DNA of 49,907 nucleotides from Intoshia linei. Taxonomy: Eukaryota > Orthonectida > Rhopaluridae. Numbering within the stretch: the stretch's first letter is position 1; the number at the start of each line of letters is the position of its first letter. A program made the position numbers and the translations under genes. A model generated the notes under the pieces. It did not search any database and was not told the origin of the DNA. It saw only the letters and a list, made by a program, of their open reading frames with translations. This document shows positions 22,601-36,409 of the stretch, in pieces. The stretch is taken from contig LWCA01000125.1 in the NCBI GenBank assembly GCA_001642005.1, forward strand, positions 1 through 49,907, written 5' to 3'.

Positions 22601-24589
22601 AAAAAATAATAATTATAAAGTACTGAAACAGAGAATCAAAGTTTTAGGTTTTTGATATATTTTTTAAAAAATTAAACATTTACTTTTTGTGGATTTATTA
22701 AAAAACTGCCTTTAGATTTTTGTAATGATATATCTCATTCTTAAAATCTCAAAATTATCTTTCATATGACATTACTTTTTGCTTGGTGCACAACAAAAAG
22801 TTGGAAATTGTTTATTAGTGTAATTCAATTTTGAAATTAGAAAATGAAACAGTTCAAATTTGTATGAAAATATTTAACACACTTTTTTTACATAAAAACA
22901 GTATGAAGCAAAATCGATGATTATATCGTTCTAAGACAGGGTGCGCAACCTTTCCATTAATTCAACCGCAAACCTACTTTACTCATTAATACTACGGCCG
23001 CACAAAATTTAATTTAACATTGAGAGAGTTTAAATCCATTTTGATAAAAATATTTCCCTTGAATTTGAAGTAAAATGATATATTGTATTATAATGGCATG
23101 GATTGCCCATGGCTGCACATAAACGCTCTTACGGCCGCAGGTTGTGCACCCCTGCTCTAAGATGCATTGCTCAAATGAACGTTGCTCTAAACTAGAGACT
23201 GGACATAAAATATGTGGATAATAAAAAATTACTAATTTTTTGTCATTTCTTATTTTTCATTACGTGACCCAGTGTTGGACTTAACACGGCAGAATAATAC
23301 ATAACAATATAAAATATTTTTAACTACCAAAAAATGGTAATAGCGGCGACAAAGGCTTGTGCCATGTTAAAAGATTAGTTAATTATTATAACCGTTAGAT
23401 TTGTGTTTTAAATTAAATAATAGTTTTAGTTTTGGGATGACAGAGAAACGCACTCATCAAGGTAATTTTATCATTATACCAGTATTTTTCAGTTTGGATC
23501 ACTAGTACAGCACTCTCACATTTTAATAATTTTATATATTATTATTATATGAATAATATTTATTCTCAGGAGTAGATAAAAAATTCGCAAAAATGAAGCT
23601 TATATAATTATAATCATAAGTAATGGTTATCATTTAGTTAGTCTCACACTAATTGTTTGGGCAGGTTGAGAAACGCTGTTATATTATTTTAACTCATTAA
23701 AAATATTATACTTTATTTAGACATATATCTGGTCCACATTTGTGTGGAGACGGATTAGATATTGATCCAGAAAATGATCAAATTTTGACGGGGTCTTGGA
23801 GAAAATCTAACACGCTGCAGGTTGAATTAATCAATTAGTAATATACATATGTATAATGTACATACGTATAGTAAATAAAAATATTTTTCATTATGATTCT
23901 TCTCCCGGGAACCCTCATTTGTATTGATTTATAATTTTGAAAATATTATTGATCAAAAAATTTTAGTTGTGGGATTTCAAAACAGGAAATAAAATAAGAG
24001 ATGTTTTAGAAGACGTCAGTAGAACGTCTCAGGTATATTAACATAATAATAATTCAAAAATTGATTTTTATAATTATTAATAAATAGCTTTACTGTGTAC
24101 AATTTGTTTCTAAATCTATTATTGCTACCGCAGGATCAGATGTCAATGATGTACGTCTTATTGACAGAGCAAATTTAAATGTATATTATCAATTTCAAAT
24201 GATAAATCAGGTCTTTTAAAAAACTTTTTTAATCTAATATTAATCTTTCATATTGAAATCTCTTTATAAAATATAAAAAAAATTTCGTCATTTTTTTTTA
24301 TAGGCAGTGTCATTGACCAAGGTATATTATTTAAACGTAGCATATGTAATATTGCTTAATTCGTGAAATCTGAAAATTTACAAGTTTTTACACATTTTAC
24401 AAGTCTGATTACACAAATATATACTTTCATACAACTGTATTATAACTTTACTATTTATTTTAGGTGATTGGAAGGATAACAGCAAGTACAAAGTCATTTT
24501 ATGCAATAGATAATGACAAATTATCTCATAAACCTATATATGCTGGAATAAGCGATGGAAAAGTGTATTTGTTTCGTGAAGAAGGCTAA
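19620..24589 (+). CDS. WD40-repeat protein (conserved, unnamed family)
   Basis: Twelve exons fit a single 405-residue frame: 19620-19647, 19682-19889, 19927-20011, 20066-20198, 20340-20529, 20596-20704, 23430-23461, 23721-23820, 23967-24032, 24088-24210, 24304-24321, 24464-24589. After an acidic N-terminus, WD-type blades follow: LRFAPDGSHFAVGFSNGLIQ, SGNIRLWHYATQTCLF, GHRGRVFSAKYHP leading to FISGGWDDTIQFWDDR, SGPHLCGDGLDID leading to ILTGSWRKSNTLQLWDF, and a last blade ending GISDGKVYLFREEG. The GGWDDT..WD and GSWR...LQ.WD pattern is shared by uncharacterised WD proteins of many eukaryotes; I cannot give a named orthologue. Likely a seven-bladed scaffold. Intron 6 (2.7 kb) contains transposon debris. 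The 3' end converges on the BSX gene. Confidence 0.8.
20847..20902 (-). repeat. Short hairpin repeat, copy 2
   Basis: Minus-orientation copy: ctaggttgactgttatgtac then gtacaaacagcacctagctc and gccgagggc. The ctag(g)ttgactgtt and aacagcacctag arms face each other around a central gtactacgtac, giving the best-preserved hairpin of the family. Confidence 0.65.
21830..22430 (+). repeat. Modular AT-rich repeat, copy e
   Basis: The longest clean plus-strand copy near a gene. It has an extra left module (ttaactggaataagctctatcag, also at 34715), the taacagtatacaactgta edge, core ggtaatttgtggttttggca, the second core rggacaattggatttttgacccgtaagat, and the CA-rich tail acacacacaaacaaat. It lies in intron 6 of the WD40 gene. 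Confidence 0.7.
22937..23154. mobile_element. hAT MITE (CAGGGTGCGCAACC family), 218 bp
   Basis: Left end CAGGGTGCGCAACC, right end GGTTGTGCACCCCTG. The flanking 8-mers are ttctaaga (22929-22936) and ctctaaga (23155-23162), a 7/8 duplication. Non-coding; inside the WD40 gene. Confidence 0.85.
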
Positions 24590-24645
24590 CTGACATATAT
24601 TTATGTTTTCAATGTGAATTTTGGTATTTATTCTAATTGTATACA

Positions 24646-24651
24646 AATAAA
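24646..24651 (+). terminator. AATAAA poly(A) signal of the WD40 gene
   Basis: First AATAAA after the stop at 24589, 56 bp downstream. It lies 3 bp short of the BSX stop codon (24655-24657), so cleavage would fall inside the convergent BSX coding region or 3' UTR. Confidence 0.5.
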
Positions 24652-24654
24652 CAT

Positions 24655-27600
24655 TTAATCTTCATCATTATCTGTGTTTTTTCTATTTATTTTTTTATGT
24701 TTCATTCTTCTATTTTGAAACCATGTCTTTACCTAAATTAATTAAATCATTTAACTAAATATTTAGCAATAAAACTGGCCCGTTATAGTGATCAACATTA
24801 AAACTTTAGTGCAATTTGTTTTGAGCCAAAATTTTTTATATACTTCCAAGGGCGCTCCAATGGAAAAAATGTTGAAAAACACTTATATAAAAATTAGTAG
24901 TAGATGATTAAAATTGATCATTGAAAAATATGGCATACATATAACAAACTGCACTTATAAAGGTCAAAATCTGTCTAACCAGTCGATGAGACCCATTGTG
25001 ATGACTGAACACTATAAGCGGAATCTACAGTAATTCAAATATTGTAATTAATGAAATAAATGCAATATTATCAGGACCTGGAGATTGAATAGAGGCCATA
25101 TTCCCAGGCCTACAACCATGAGAGTCTACCTTTTTAATTTATTAATAGGTTATGTTGGAAAATTTCTTAAGTATACCAAAATTATCGTATTATAAAATGT
25201 TCTATGCGATTTCCAACGGTAATAATTTTAATTTTTAAATAATGAACGATCGATTAAGATTAGAAAATTATCTCTATTACAGGTGCTATTTTTAAAAAAA
25301 ATTATAGGGGCCTACAATTTCCATCTTGTCCGGGCTACTGCTGACTCTCTACGGTCCTGAATATTATATGAACAAATCATTAAAAATTTACTTGTGTTTC
25401 AGATAATTGTAGTTTATTGGCCAGTTCAATTCGTTCTAAAATTTTGATTAATATATTCATATTTTCGTTATCATAATAAACTTATAAATGAAAAAAATAC
25501 CTGGGGTAGATAAATATCTTTGAATATCAAATCGTGATTCTAGTCCATTAAGTTGTAGATCACTAAACACGGTTCGAGCTTTTCGTCTGCGGTAGCATTT
25601 TGAATAACTATTAGATTGGAATTCTAAAAATTAAATATTATTTATACTTCATTATATACTATTATAATAATAATAATGTTTAATAAATAAGTTTAATTAA
25701 CTAATAAAAAAACTTAATGTGTAAATAAATACAATTATCATGATAAAAATTAAAATTTTACTTAATCCGTCGCGCCAAAAGTTAAGCATGATAAAAAATA
25801 TAATCAATTCACCTGTCAACATTGATTAAATGATTCACAAAATTTGACTAGGAAAATAAATGAATCAAATTGATAATCTCATATAATCATATTCAGATTT
25901 TTATCATATATCTGATAGATTGTATTACTTTGTACAAACAGCTGAAATCTGAAATTAGAAAAAGGATAATTGGGTTTTTGACCCGAAAGGTGTAAGTTTC
26001 TGAGATTGACATTAATCTTAGTATCTCCCTAAAAATCTGACTTGGAATGCGTTTTTGTTAACATTCTAGGACTCTGAGTTATTGAAATTAAAGTAAACAC
26101 AGAAAGACAACAAAGAGTTTTATATAAGTTAAGATGATCGTCACATAATGTTTAAATATTGATAACAATAACATTACTTTAAAAATCAATAATTTCTATG
26201 AATATTTTTTATCATGAATATGACTAATTATCAATTATTATTATATTTTTATTATTGGTTTATTATACTATACATGAAAAATTATGACCATTATATAGTA
26301 TCATGTCTTCAATTCGCTAATTTTAAATGTAGGTACAAATTTTTAGGGAAAAGTTTATTTTAACGAACCAAGGTATGAAAAATAGTATTTAATCGAGCTT
26401 ATCGATTTTTTGATATATTTATAAAATAGCGCCCAACTGAGTTTATACCATCATAGTTCATTAATCTTTACCAAAATATAAAGTTATGGTTTTATTGTAA
26501 AATAAGTTAATTTAAATAATAAATAAAAAATAAAATACATATTATCACGAAAGATTAATACATTACGCAGTAAATCATTAACAATAGTTTAACTCATTAA
26601 TTAAATATAAACGAGGTGGAATAGGAATAGTACATTGTAAATTAAATGACAGCAAAATTTGTAAATACTTTTGTCTTTACCATGTTTAATTAATAATAAC
26701 TGAATCAGACAATGTAATTGACGCGACAATTAATAAACAAGTACAATTAATAGACTAGACGTCTCGTTGTCCAGCTATGAATTTCCAGACAAAGAATTGA
26801 AGCGTGACATGTATAGAATCTCAAAATGATGAAAAATGTTGGTATCACACGGTTTTTCATTTAAAATTTTTATAAAGATTCTTTGAATGATTTTTGAAAT
26901 GGTTCAATTCTTCAATTTTGGATTTTTGACATCGTGTCACAAGAAAGGTACGTTTTATTAATTATTTAATTAGTCAAGTTATTAATACATTATATTAAAC
27001 GTGTACAATTTTCAAGTTGAATAGTTTATATTTTCGTTTATATAAATTTTACGTATTTTTTTAAGCTTGATATACAGTTTTACAAATTAACAGTTAAAAA
27101 ATTAAAAACATTATTAAAAGTATGTGTTCAGTAATTCAGTGTAATGAGCGCGTACCCGACAGGCTTACGATAAAACAACGTAAATGAAAGCATTTTATTT
27201 AGTTAACATTAATCTTCAATTAATTAATTAATCAAATTCAATTAAGTTAAAAAATTTTGGATTTAACAGACTAAAATTTTAAATTTGCCTTATAATTTAA
27301 TTGTCGCCCAATTGTTGGTATATTCACTTTAAATTTAAGTGCATATAATGTATGATATAGATCAGGGTGGTTCAAAGCGTGGCCTGTGGCCGCATGCAGT
27401 CCTCCAGATCAAATTGTGTGGTCCGCGAAATTGTTAAGTGATATATTTGTGATAATATCTAATGTAATATAATATATGTAATATTTTGTGAAACAGGTAA
27501 ATAATAAAAAATTTTAACAAACCTTTAATAAATATTTGTGATATGTAAATAAGCAGTGCAATGGAAAAATGCTTTTTAAATTGGTGTAAGAGAAAAAACT

Positions 27601-30336
27601 AAGAGTGAAGGAATGATGAAATAATTATGTAAAATTGTTTTAATATTGCGGCCCGCAAAATTTATTTTTTCGCACTCACTATTCATGTGTTTGGACCAAA
27701 TATTTGCCTGATATAGATAACATAAGGAAGGAAAAATTAAATCATTTTATTGTATATAAGGTAGTTTTTATGTAATGAACCACGAAAATTTAGGCTATCA
27801 CTAGCTGTCGACTTGTTCCTTAGATAAAATTGACATAATTTTTTTTTATTAAAAAATACCCTGAATAATTAATTATTGTATTAAAACAAGACATGTAAAT
27901 CTCGCGACAACTTATATATCATTGATCTGAAAATAAACACTATCCAAATTAAATTTAATGAAAAATTAACATTATGTGGAATAACTTGTCCTTCAATAAA
28001 ACGTTTAAAATACATTTTTATCTCATTAGATTTGAATTAAATTACTAAATATTAATTTGTATTAAACATTAAAAATAAAACCTTTATACATTATGGTCAG
28101 AGCCGTCTTAAGCCACTTCGGGGCCCTGGGCCTTTAAAATTTCGAGCGAAGCGATAAAAAAATTTAGGTCCCTTGTTTAGAAGACAGGGCATACTGTTGG
28201 TTGGAGACTTAGAGTTTTATTTCATTGAGTATTAATAAAAGCATTAAAAGATATTATGTAGGTTTCTAGAAACTTTTATTTATTTTACAAAAACCTACTT
28301 ACATTAATTAATGAACAAATTTTACTTTTTCATTTGAAAAAATGCACCATGCAGTCACAAAAAATTCTTGATAATTCTTCACAAATGTTGTTTTCTCACT
28401 TTTTTCTGAGAGAAATCAGATATGATATTATCAAAACTGATATCATTCTTAATTGACATTAAGGAGAGTGCATTCAAACGAGGTTGAACTAAGCAATTTC
28501 GAAGTTCATTCTTAATTATTTTTAGTTTAGAAAATCTGCAAACTTCAAAACTTATAAACTGATTCTTAATATATAAATGTGAAGTATTTTTTATTAATTT
28601 GGGCCCCTTTTTAATGAGGGGCCCTGGGCTACAGCCCACATTGCCCATGCCTTAAAGCGGCTCTGATTATGGTTTAATAATGTGTATATGACCAGTGATC
28701 ATCGACAGCTATTTCAGTTTATATTTCTTTTAGTGAAGACAGGGTTGAAAATTGTTATTTAATTTAAGGGGAATACGTCATTTTTATCGTCTTGACTACA
28801 TAACTGTATAAAACATTAAAATATGTATTATTCTCAAAATGTTGATGAATGTTTTCTGGTCCTAATTATCTGGGTTAGACAGATATATCATTAATATTTT
28901 CGAAAATTTTTAAAAATATTTTACATAACTATATATGCAATGCATACATAGTTTACCTTTCTGAGATGATTTGTATCTAACGCATGCCGTGGAAAGCCAG
29001 CTGTAGGTCTGGCCCAAATTAAAATCTAGGCTACTCTCAATATAAAATTTTTTTAAAAAATGGGACATCTATACATTGCGTAATCGATCGTTCATTCGCA
29101 TTGGTTATCGAAATTTTGGTACACTTAACAAATTTTCCAACATTGCTTATTAATAAATAAAAAAATAGGCCCCTCATGATTGTAGACCGGGTCATATAAC
29201 TCCTAGTGCTCTCTCCACGGCCCTGATCTAAGGTTATAATTATAATTATATTTTACTGTAACATAAATAACAACCCTAATCGTAGATAGGACATATCAAA
29301 GAGGCTTTCATCAGTAAGATAACTCGTTTTAATTAGTGGGTAATGTTAGTAAATGTCTTAATTATGCCAAAATTATGTTATATTAAAATATTTATTGTTA
29401 TTGTTATATTATTTTATATATTATTATATATTATATACTATATATTAGTTTATATTATATTGTTATATATATATATTATTGTTATTGTTGTTGTAAATAT
29501 CTCGAACTGGCACACAATATCATGGTAATTTAAAAATTTGAGTTTAATTTTAACCTTTGTGGGTTCATTGATAAAAACTTTTTGTCAATCAAGTTGATTA
29601 AATTAAAGATTAAGCAATGATATACAACTAAAAATTTTCTTCTGTCCTTCCCCTTGTTAGCTTTCCACAGAGGACCGTGGAGTAGAATCATGTGACCCGT
29701 AAAATAAGGAAAGTTCCACTATAATTAATAACAGACATACAAATTTTGAGAAACAATTATCTTAGAAGTAATCACCACACTCGACCGTAACCATGACAAA
29801 ATGATATCAGTTTTTAAAAACTTTTATAAACGTATAATGGTTATTCCATCTTGACACGACAGTGAAAGTTTGGTAAACCGTTTGGGTATCAATTCAATAC
29901 GTAGGAAAATAAAAAGTAAATAAATCGCGACACATCTTAATTAAAAATCCGTTATTTTCATAACATATTACCATGTTTAAAAAATTATACTGCATATATA
30001 ATACTTACTATGATCATAGGTCCTTCTGTCATACGCGTTCTTGGCATAAAAATACGGATCCAAAGCATTGATTTGTAAATCTTTGGCGAGGTTGTACTGG
30101 TTAATAAGTTTAGGTTGAATGGTTTGAGTATATTCATTTTCAATAATTTTTCGGTTATTAATAAAATTAATCAGGTAATCTTGATAATTCAACTGTAGAT
30201 TGTTGCGCAAATTAGAATTTGAAAAACTTTGCAAGTTATTAACAGTATCGATGGCGTCTTTATCTCGATGAATCTCTTTTCTGATTATATTTTCGATAGA
30301 AAAGGAACAATTTTTATCTTTTTGGTGCATAATCAT
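24655..30336 (-). CDS. BSX: Brain-specific homeobox transcription factor BSX
   Basis: Four exons give exactly 190 residues: 30336-30009, 25623-25501, 25435-25392, 24732-24655. The homeodomain is about residues 122-181: it opens RRRKARTVFSD, continues QLNGLESRFDIQRYLSTP and ends QVKTWFQNRRMKHKK, nearly the vertebrate BSX/fly bsh homeodomain as I remember it. Recognition helix residues WFQNRR and Gln at homeodomain position 50 are intact. An eh1-type Groucho-binding motif FSIENII lies at residues 12-18, as in BSX proteins with FFIEDIL. One intron splits the homeodomain between positions 44 and 45, the classic site in several ANTP-class genes. The role in other animals is neuron specification in the brain/hypothalamus. 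Intron 1 (4.4 kb) contains two hAT insertions with exact target duplications. The donor GTAAGT of exon 1 and the phase (1) match exon 2. The stop is 65 bp from the convergent WD40 gene. Confidence 0.92.
25950..26130 (+). repeat. Modular AT-rich repeat, copy f (partial)
   Basis: Holds only the right half of the family: ggataattgggtttttgacccg, then the segment with taggactctgagttattgaaat and the tail ending gttttatataagtta. The upstream half with the ggcc core is missing. Confidence 0.6.
27363..27710. mobile_element. hAT element, 348 bp, exact 8-bp duplication
   Basis: Starts CAGGGTGGTTCAAAGCGTGG and ends tttggaccaaatatttgcctg; the ends are poorly matched inverted repeats. Exact ATATAGAT flanks both sides (27355-27362 and 27711-27718). 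Internal gtggcccg-like blocks (cctgtggccgcatg, gcggcccgcaaa) are typical of hAT MITEs. It is in BSX intron 1. Confidence 0.8.
28098..28665 (-). mobile_element. Internally deleted hAT transposon, exact 8-bp duplication
   Basis: Ends are CAGAGCCGTCTTAAGCC and CCTTAAAGCGGCTCTG. The 8-mer attatggt is present exactly on both sides (28090-28097 and 28666-28673). It holds a transposase remnant on the minus strand (see 28379-28648). The direction of that ORF makes the left border the 3' end of the original element. Exact duplications suggest a recent insertion. Confidence 0.88.
28379..28648 (-). pseudogene. hAT transposase C-terminal (dimerisation) remnant
   Basis: Open for 89 codons inside the hAT element. 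The stretch FSKLKIIKNELRNCLVQPRL followed by LSLMSIKNDISFDNIISDF and KKVRK has the pattern of the C-terminal dimerisation domain of zf-MYM/Ac-like transposases (LKLIK..LR..M...RL..L..LSIE....). The N-terminal zinc finger and the catalytic DDE domain are absent, so it is not functional. Reading starts next to the right terminal repeat, which shows a large internal deletion. The call rests on motif memory. Confidence 0.6.
29977..30008 (-). other. BSX exon-1 donor region
   Basis: The open frame of exon 1 continues past the real donor (GTAAGT starting at 30008) for about 10 codons; those extra residues are intronic. The donor is the strongest match to the GTAAGT consensus in the window and its phase fits exon 2. 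Confidence 0.6.
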
Positions 30337-31301
30337 ATCAATTTATATATTTAAATGTAATGTGTTGATATTCTTGTTAATGTGGGCTAATTTACACGTT
30401 TATATGTATATTTGATTATATACACAAGAGAAATAATATAAAATGATTTGTCTCACAAGTCAGTCATTAAAACGAACACTCTATTCGTAGTAATGTAGCC
30501 ATTTTATAGATAATTAAATTGTTAATAATACAAACAATTATACTAATCACAATATTATTTAGCTGGCAATGTTTAAATTTACACAAGATTGGAATATATT
30601 GTCTTGTTTTAATTACAATTAATCGATTGAACAATTGTGTGTAGTAGGAGGCGTTATTCAACTAAAATTTGACAAATTACATTACAGAGTGTATAATTAC
30701 AGTTGTACTGTAAATACAAATGAGTATTACGTGATAAAACTAAAAAAGAGTATTTATCAAAAAGGAATGCACTTTTGATTGGACAACCATCAAAATATAC
30801 ATGTTATATCGATTAAATCAAAAAATTTCAACCAAATTGTACTTGATTACGCTATACTCACGTCACAGAAATTTTAAATACAATTTAACATAATGTGATA
30901 ACAGAACGTGTCAAGTACTATTTAATTTAATCTAACCCCACAATTCAAGGGTATAAATTCAGTTTAAAATAATTTCATCTTAAGAATGCATTTATTATTT
31001 TATTAAGCATAATTCAAAACGACATTTAATTAATATGGATCATCCAAATTAGTAAAATTGTATTGATTTTAGAAAAAATTTTAAACGCATTGTTAAATCT
31101 TTTCTAAATTTTACATTTACTGAATATTTCAACACGCGATATTAAATTTACATTTAATTCATTTTATCTCTTAAATCTTGCCGATTTTTTAATTGGTTTT
31201 AAAAAGTTTTAATAAGTCTCTACGGGGTTCTACACATTCAATTAACTTTTTTATTTTAAAAACAAATTATTGATATTTTTTGTTTTTAGTAATCATAATA
31301 A
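30337..31301. other. Intergenic region upstream of BSX
   Basis: 965 bp with no supported exon and no repeat copy that I recognise. It should contain the BSX promoter and the 3' UTR of NDUFS8. A minus-strand ORF at 30467-30661 shows no coding features. Confidence 0.45.
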
Positions 31302-34437
<3,136 letters not shown>

Positions 34438-34499
34438 CTAAGAACTAATACAATACACATTTAAAGTTTTAAGGTTACATTTCAGTGACTCTTTTGAAA

Positions 34500-35400
34500 C
34501 GTATCTCGATTACTTAATTTTTTACTTTTATTCAAAAATATTATTTTTAAAAAAGGGTAATCTGGGATTTTAACGTAAAAATTAATTTTTTTTCAGATTG
34601 AAAATTCCAATTGATGCAGTAGCGGATCTATGGAGTTTGCAGGGCAGGCGGTCAGCCCCCTGGCGTGACAAATGTGCCCTAAAATATTTTAATTTTTATT
34701 AATAATTAATTTGTATGTATATCAACTGGAATAAGCTGTATCAGAATAATATTTTTTTTTAATTATATGACCGTTAATTAATTCAAACTTTTTATTATAA
34801 TAAAAAAAAAATTAAAGTGCTTTTTTGACCATGAAGTTGTCACTTAATCAGATTGAAATTTTTTGTGTTAACTGGATATAACTTCATCATTTGTAATTTT
34901 TTTAAAAATTCTACGTCTTTTTTCATAAAAAGGTAATTCAAAAAAAGTAATTTGGGTTTTTAACCGTGAAAATTTTAAGTTTTTGAGGTTACCACTTATG
35001 ATAATGCTTATAAATTTTAAAACCATCCCAGACTTTATGTTGTATAAAATTATAGGACTTTCTTAATTTTTACAAAAAAAAGTAATTTGGGGTTTTGGCC
35101 GTGAAGATATAAGATTTCAAAATTGAAAATTTTGATAATTATCATAATTTGATGAATTAAAAACTTTTTATTAGAATGTATATTTTTATAATTCTAGGAC
35201 TGGTTTGAATTTAAAAACAAAAGACAATTTTGGTTTTTAACCTTGAAGGACTCAATTTCTGAAATTGAAATTTAGAATAAAACAACACTCTAGAAAAACG
35301 GTTATAAGAATATCATTTTTGTAAAACTCGAATCCCCTTACTTTCTTAAATAAACTGGAACAAATAAACAAACAAATAACAGACATATATTTTTAACCAT
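34500..35400 (+). repeat. Modular AT-rich repeat, copy g (longest)
   Basis: Shows at least four core units in a row, each with a run of A, then gtaat(c/t)tggg.ttt(t)..ccgtgaa, near 34560, 34945, 35085 and, as the ggacaatt variant, 35225. Between units lie variants of ttttaaaattctaggact. This copy best shows that the family is built from degenerate units of about 120-150 bp. Confidence 0.65.
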
Positions 35401-36066
35401 ATTTACTTTATAATAATAACCATACAATAAGTAACAACTTCTAAATATTTTTGTCTAAAGCAGGTTAAGTTTTTATTAACAAAAAATAAAAAAATAAGTT
35501 TATTTTAAAAATGTAAAAAAAGAATAGAAAACAACGGTGGAATAGATACATCAAAATTTCTGATTTTAACGCTGTGAATTTCTGATGCAAATGAAATTTT
35601 GATAGAGAAAAACTTAACCAGTGACAACTTTTCATACACATTTAAATATTAATATTTATCAAATTACAATAAGTTTGATCTTCCTTTCTATTTATTGAAT
35701 TATTGTCAACTACTTTGGAATTTTTGGGATTTTTTACATTATTTGTTGCAAAATTTGATCGAACTATTTAAATTAACAGAGAAATTAATAAAATACATAC
35801 TATTTTTCCAATTTAAATTATTCACTAAATTTCGTATCATTTCAATCAATAAGATTGATCTTTATTGCATTTTATTATTTATTATTGTTATTTGTTATTT
35901 TTTAAAGTTTTTTTTAAATGTTAATCCTATACATAATCCTGTACTTTATAAAATTGAATGTCTGTGTGTGTAATTGTGTATTTAAAAAATTAAGTCGTAG
36001 AATTTAAAAAACTAATTTCTAATACAATTTTTTACAAGTGATGTTTACATCTAAGTTTTATTTTAC

Positions 36067-36152
36067 AAAATAAATCTTTATGAGTAGAGTATGAGTATAG
36101 TATAGTATTATTTATGAGTCTTTCAGGATTAAAAACACCATTTGCTTTTTTT
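36067..36152 (-). CDS. Candidate upstream exon of NDUFS8
   Basis: Open minus-strand stretch containing FNPERLINNTILYSYSTHKD. A donor GTAAAA at 36066 leaves phase 1, which matches the acceptor before the exon at 34437. Arg/Ser/Tyr-rich sequence would suit the end of a mitochondrial presequence. No in-frame ATG is present, so a further exon would be needed. Weak. Confidence 0.25.
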
Positions 36153-36351
36153 TTAAAAATAAAATCATTAAGATGTATAATAATAATATAGATCTTCTCT
36201 ATCCACCAAATCAATGGTGGAAGAAAACATTACATATTACAAGTATTTAAAATTTTCTGGGATTCATATTTTTTATAACAATTTTTTAGAGTGTAACTAT
36301 AATTTGATTGATTTTAAGATCATATATTCATTGTATAATAAAATTAAAAAC

Positions 36352-36409
36352 TCGGTCCTCGGCACAGCCAGCTGCTGTTTGTACAAAGTAAACAACAGTC
36401 AAGCTAGTA
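36352..36409 (+). repeat. Short hairpin repeat, copy 3
   Basis: tcggtcctcggcacagcc, then agctgctgtttgtac, then aaacaacagtcaagctagta. The agctgctgttt / aacaacagtcaagct arms are inverted. Confidence 0.65.

Noticed and set aside
26893-26946. ATG followed by a short open stretch and GTACGT donor on the plus strand
   Set aside because: Looks like a first exon, but no in-phase partner was found and it lies inside BSX intron 1.
29343-29528. Plus-strand ORF rich in Ile/Tyr/Val
   Set aside because: It is a by-product of a (TTATATA)n-like low-complexity tract in BSX intron 1; no start context or family.
35695-35973. 92-codon hydrophobic ORF
   Set aside because: Composition follows the local TTT/ATT bias, there is no splice partner, and it runs into a modular-repeat edge.
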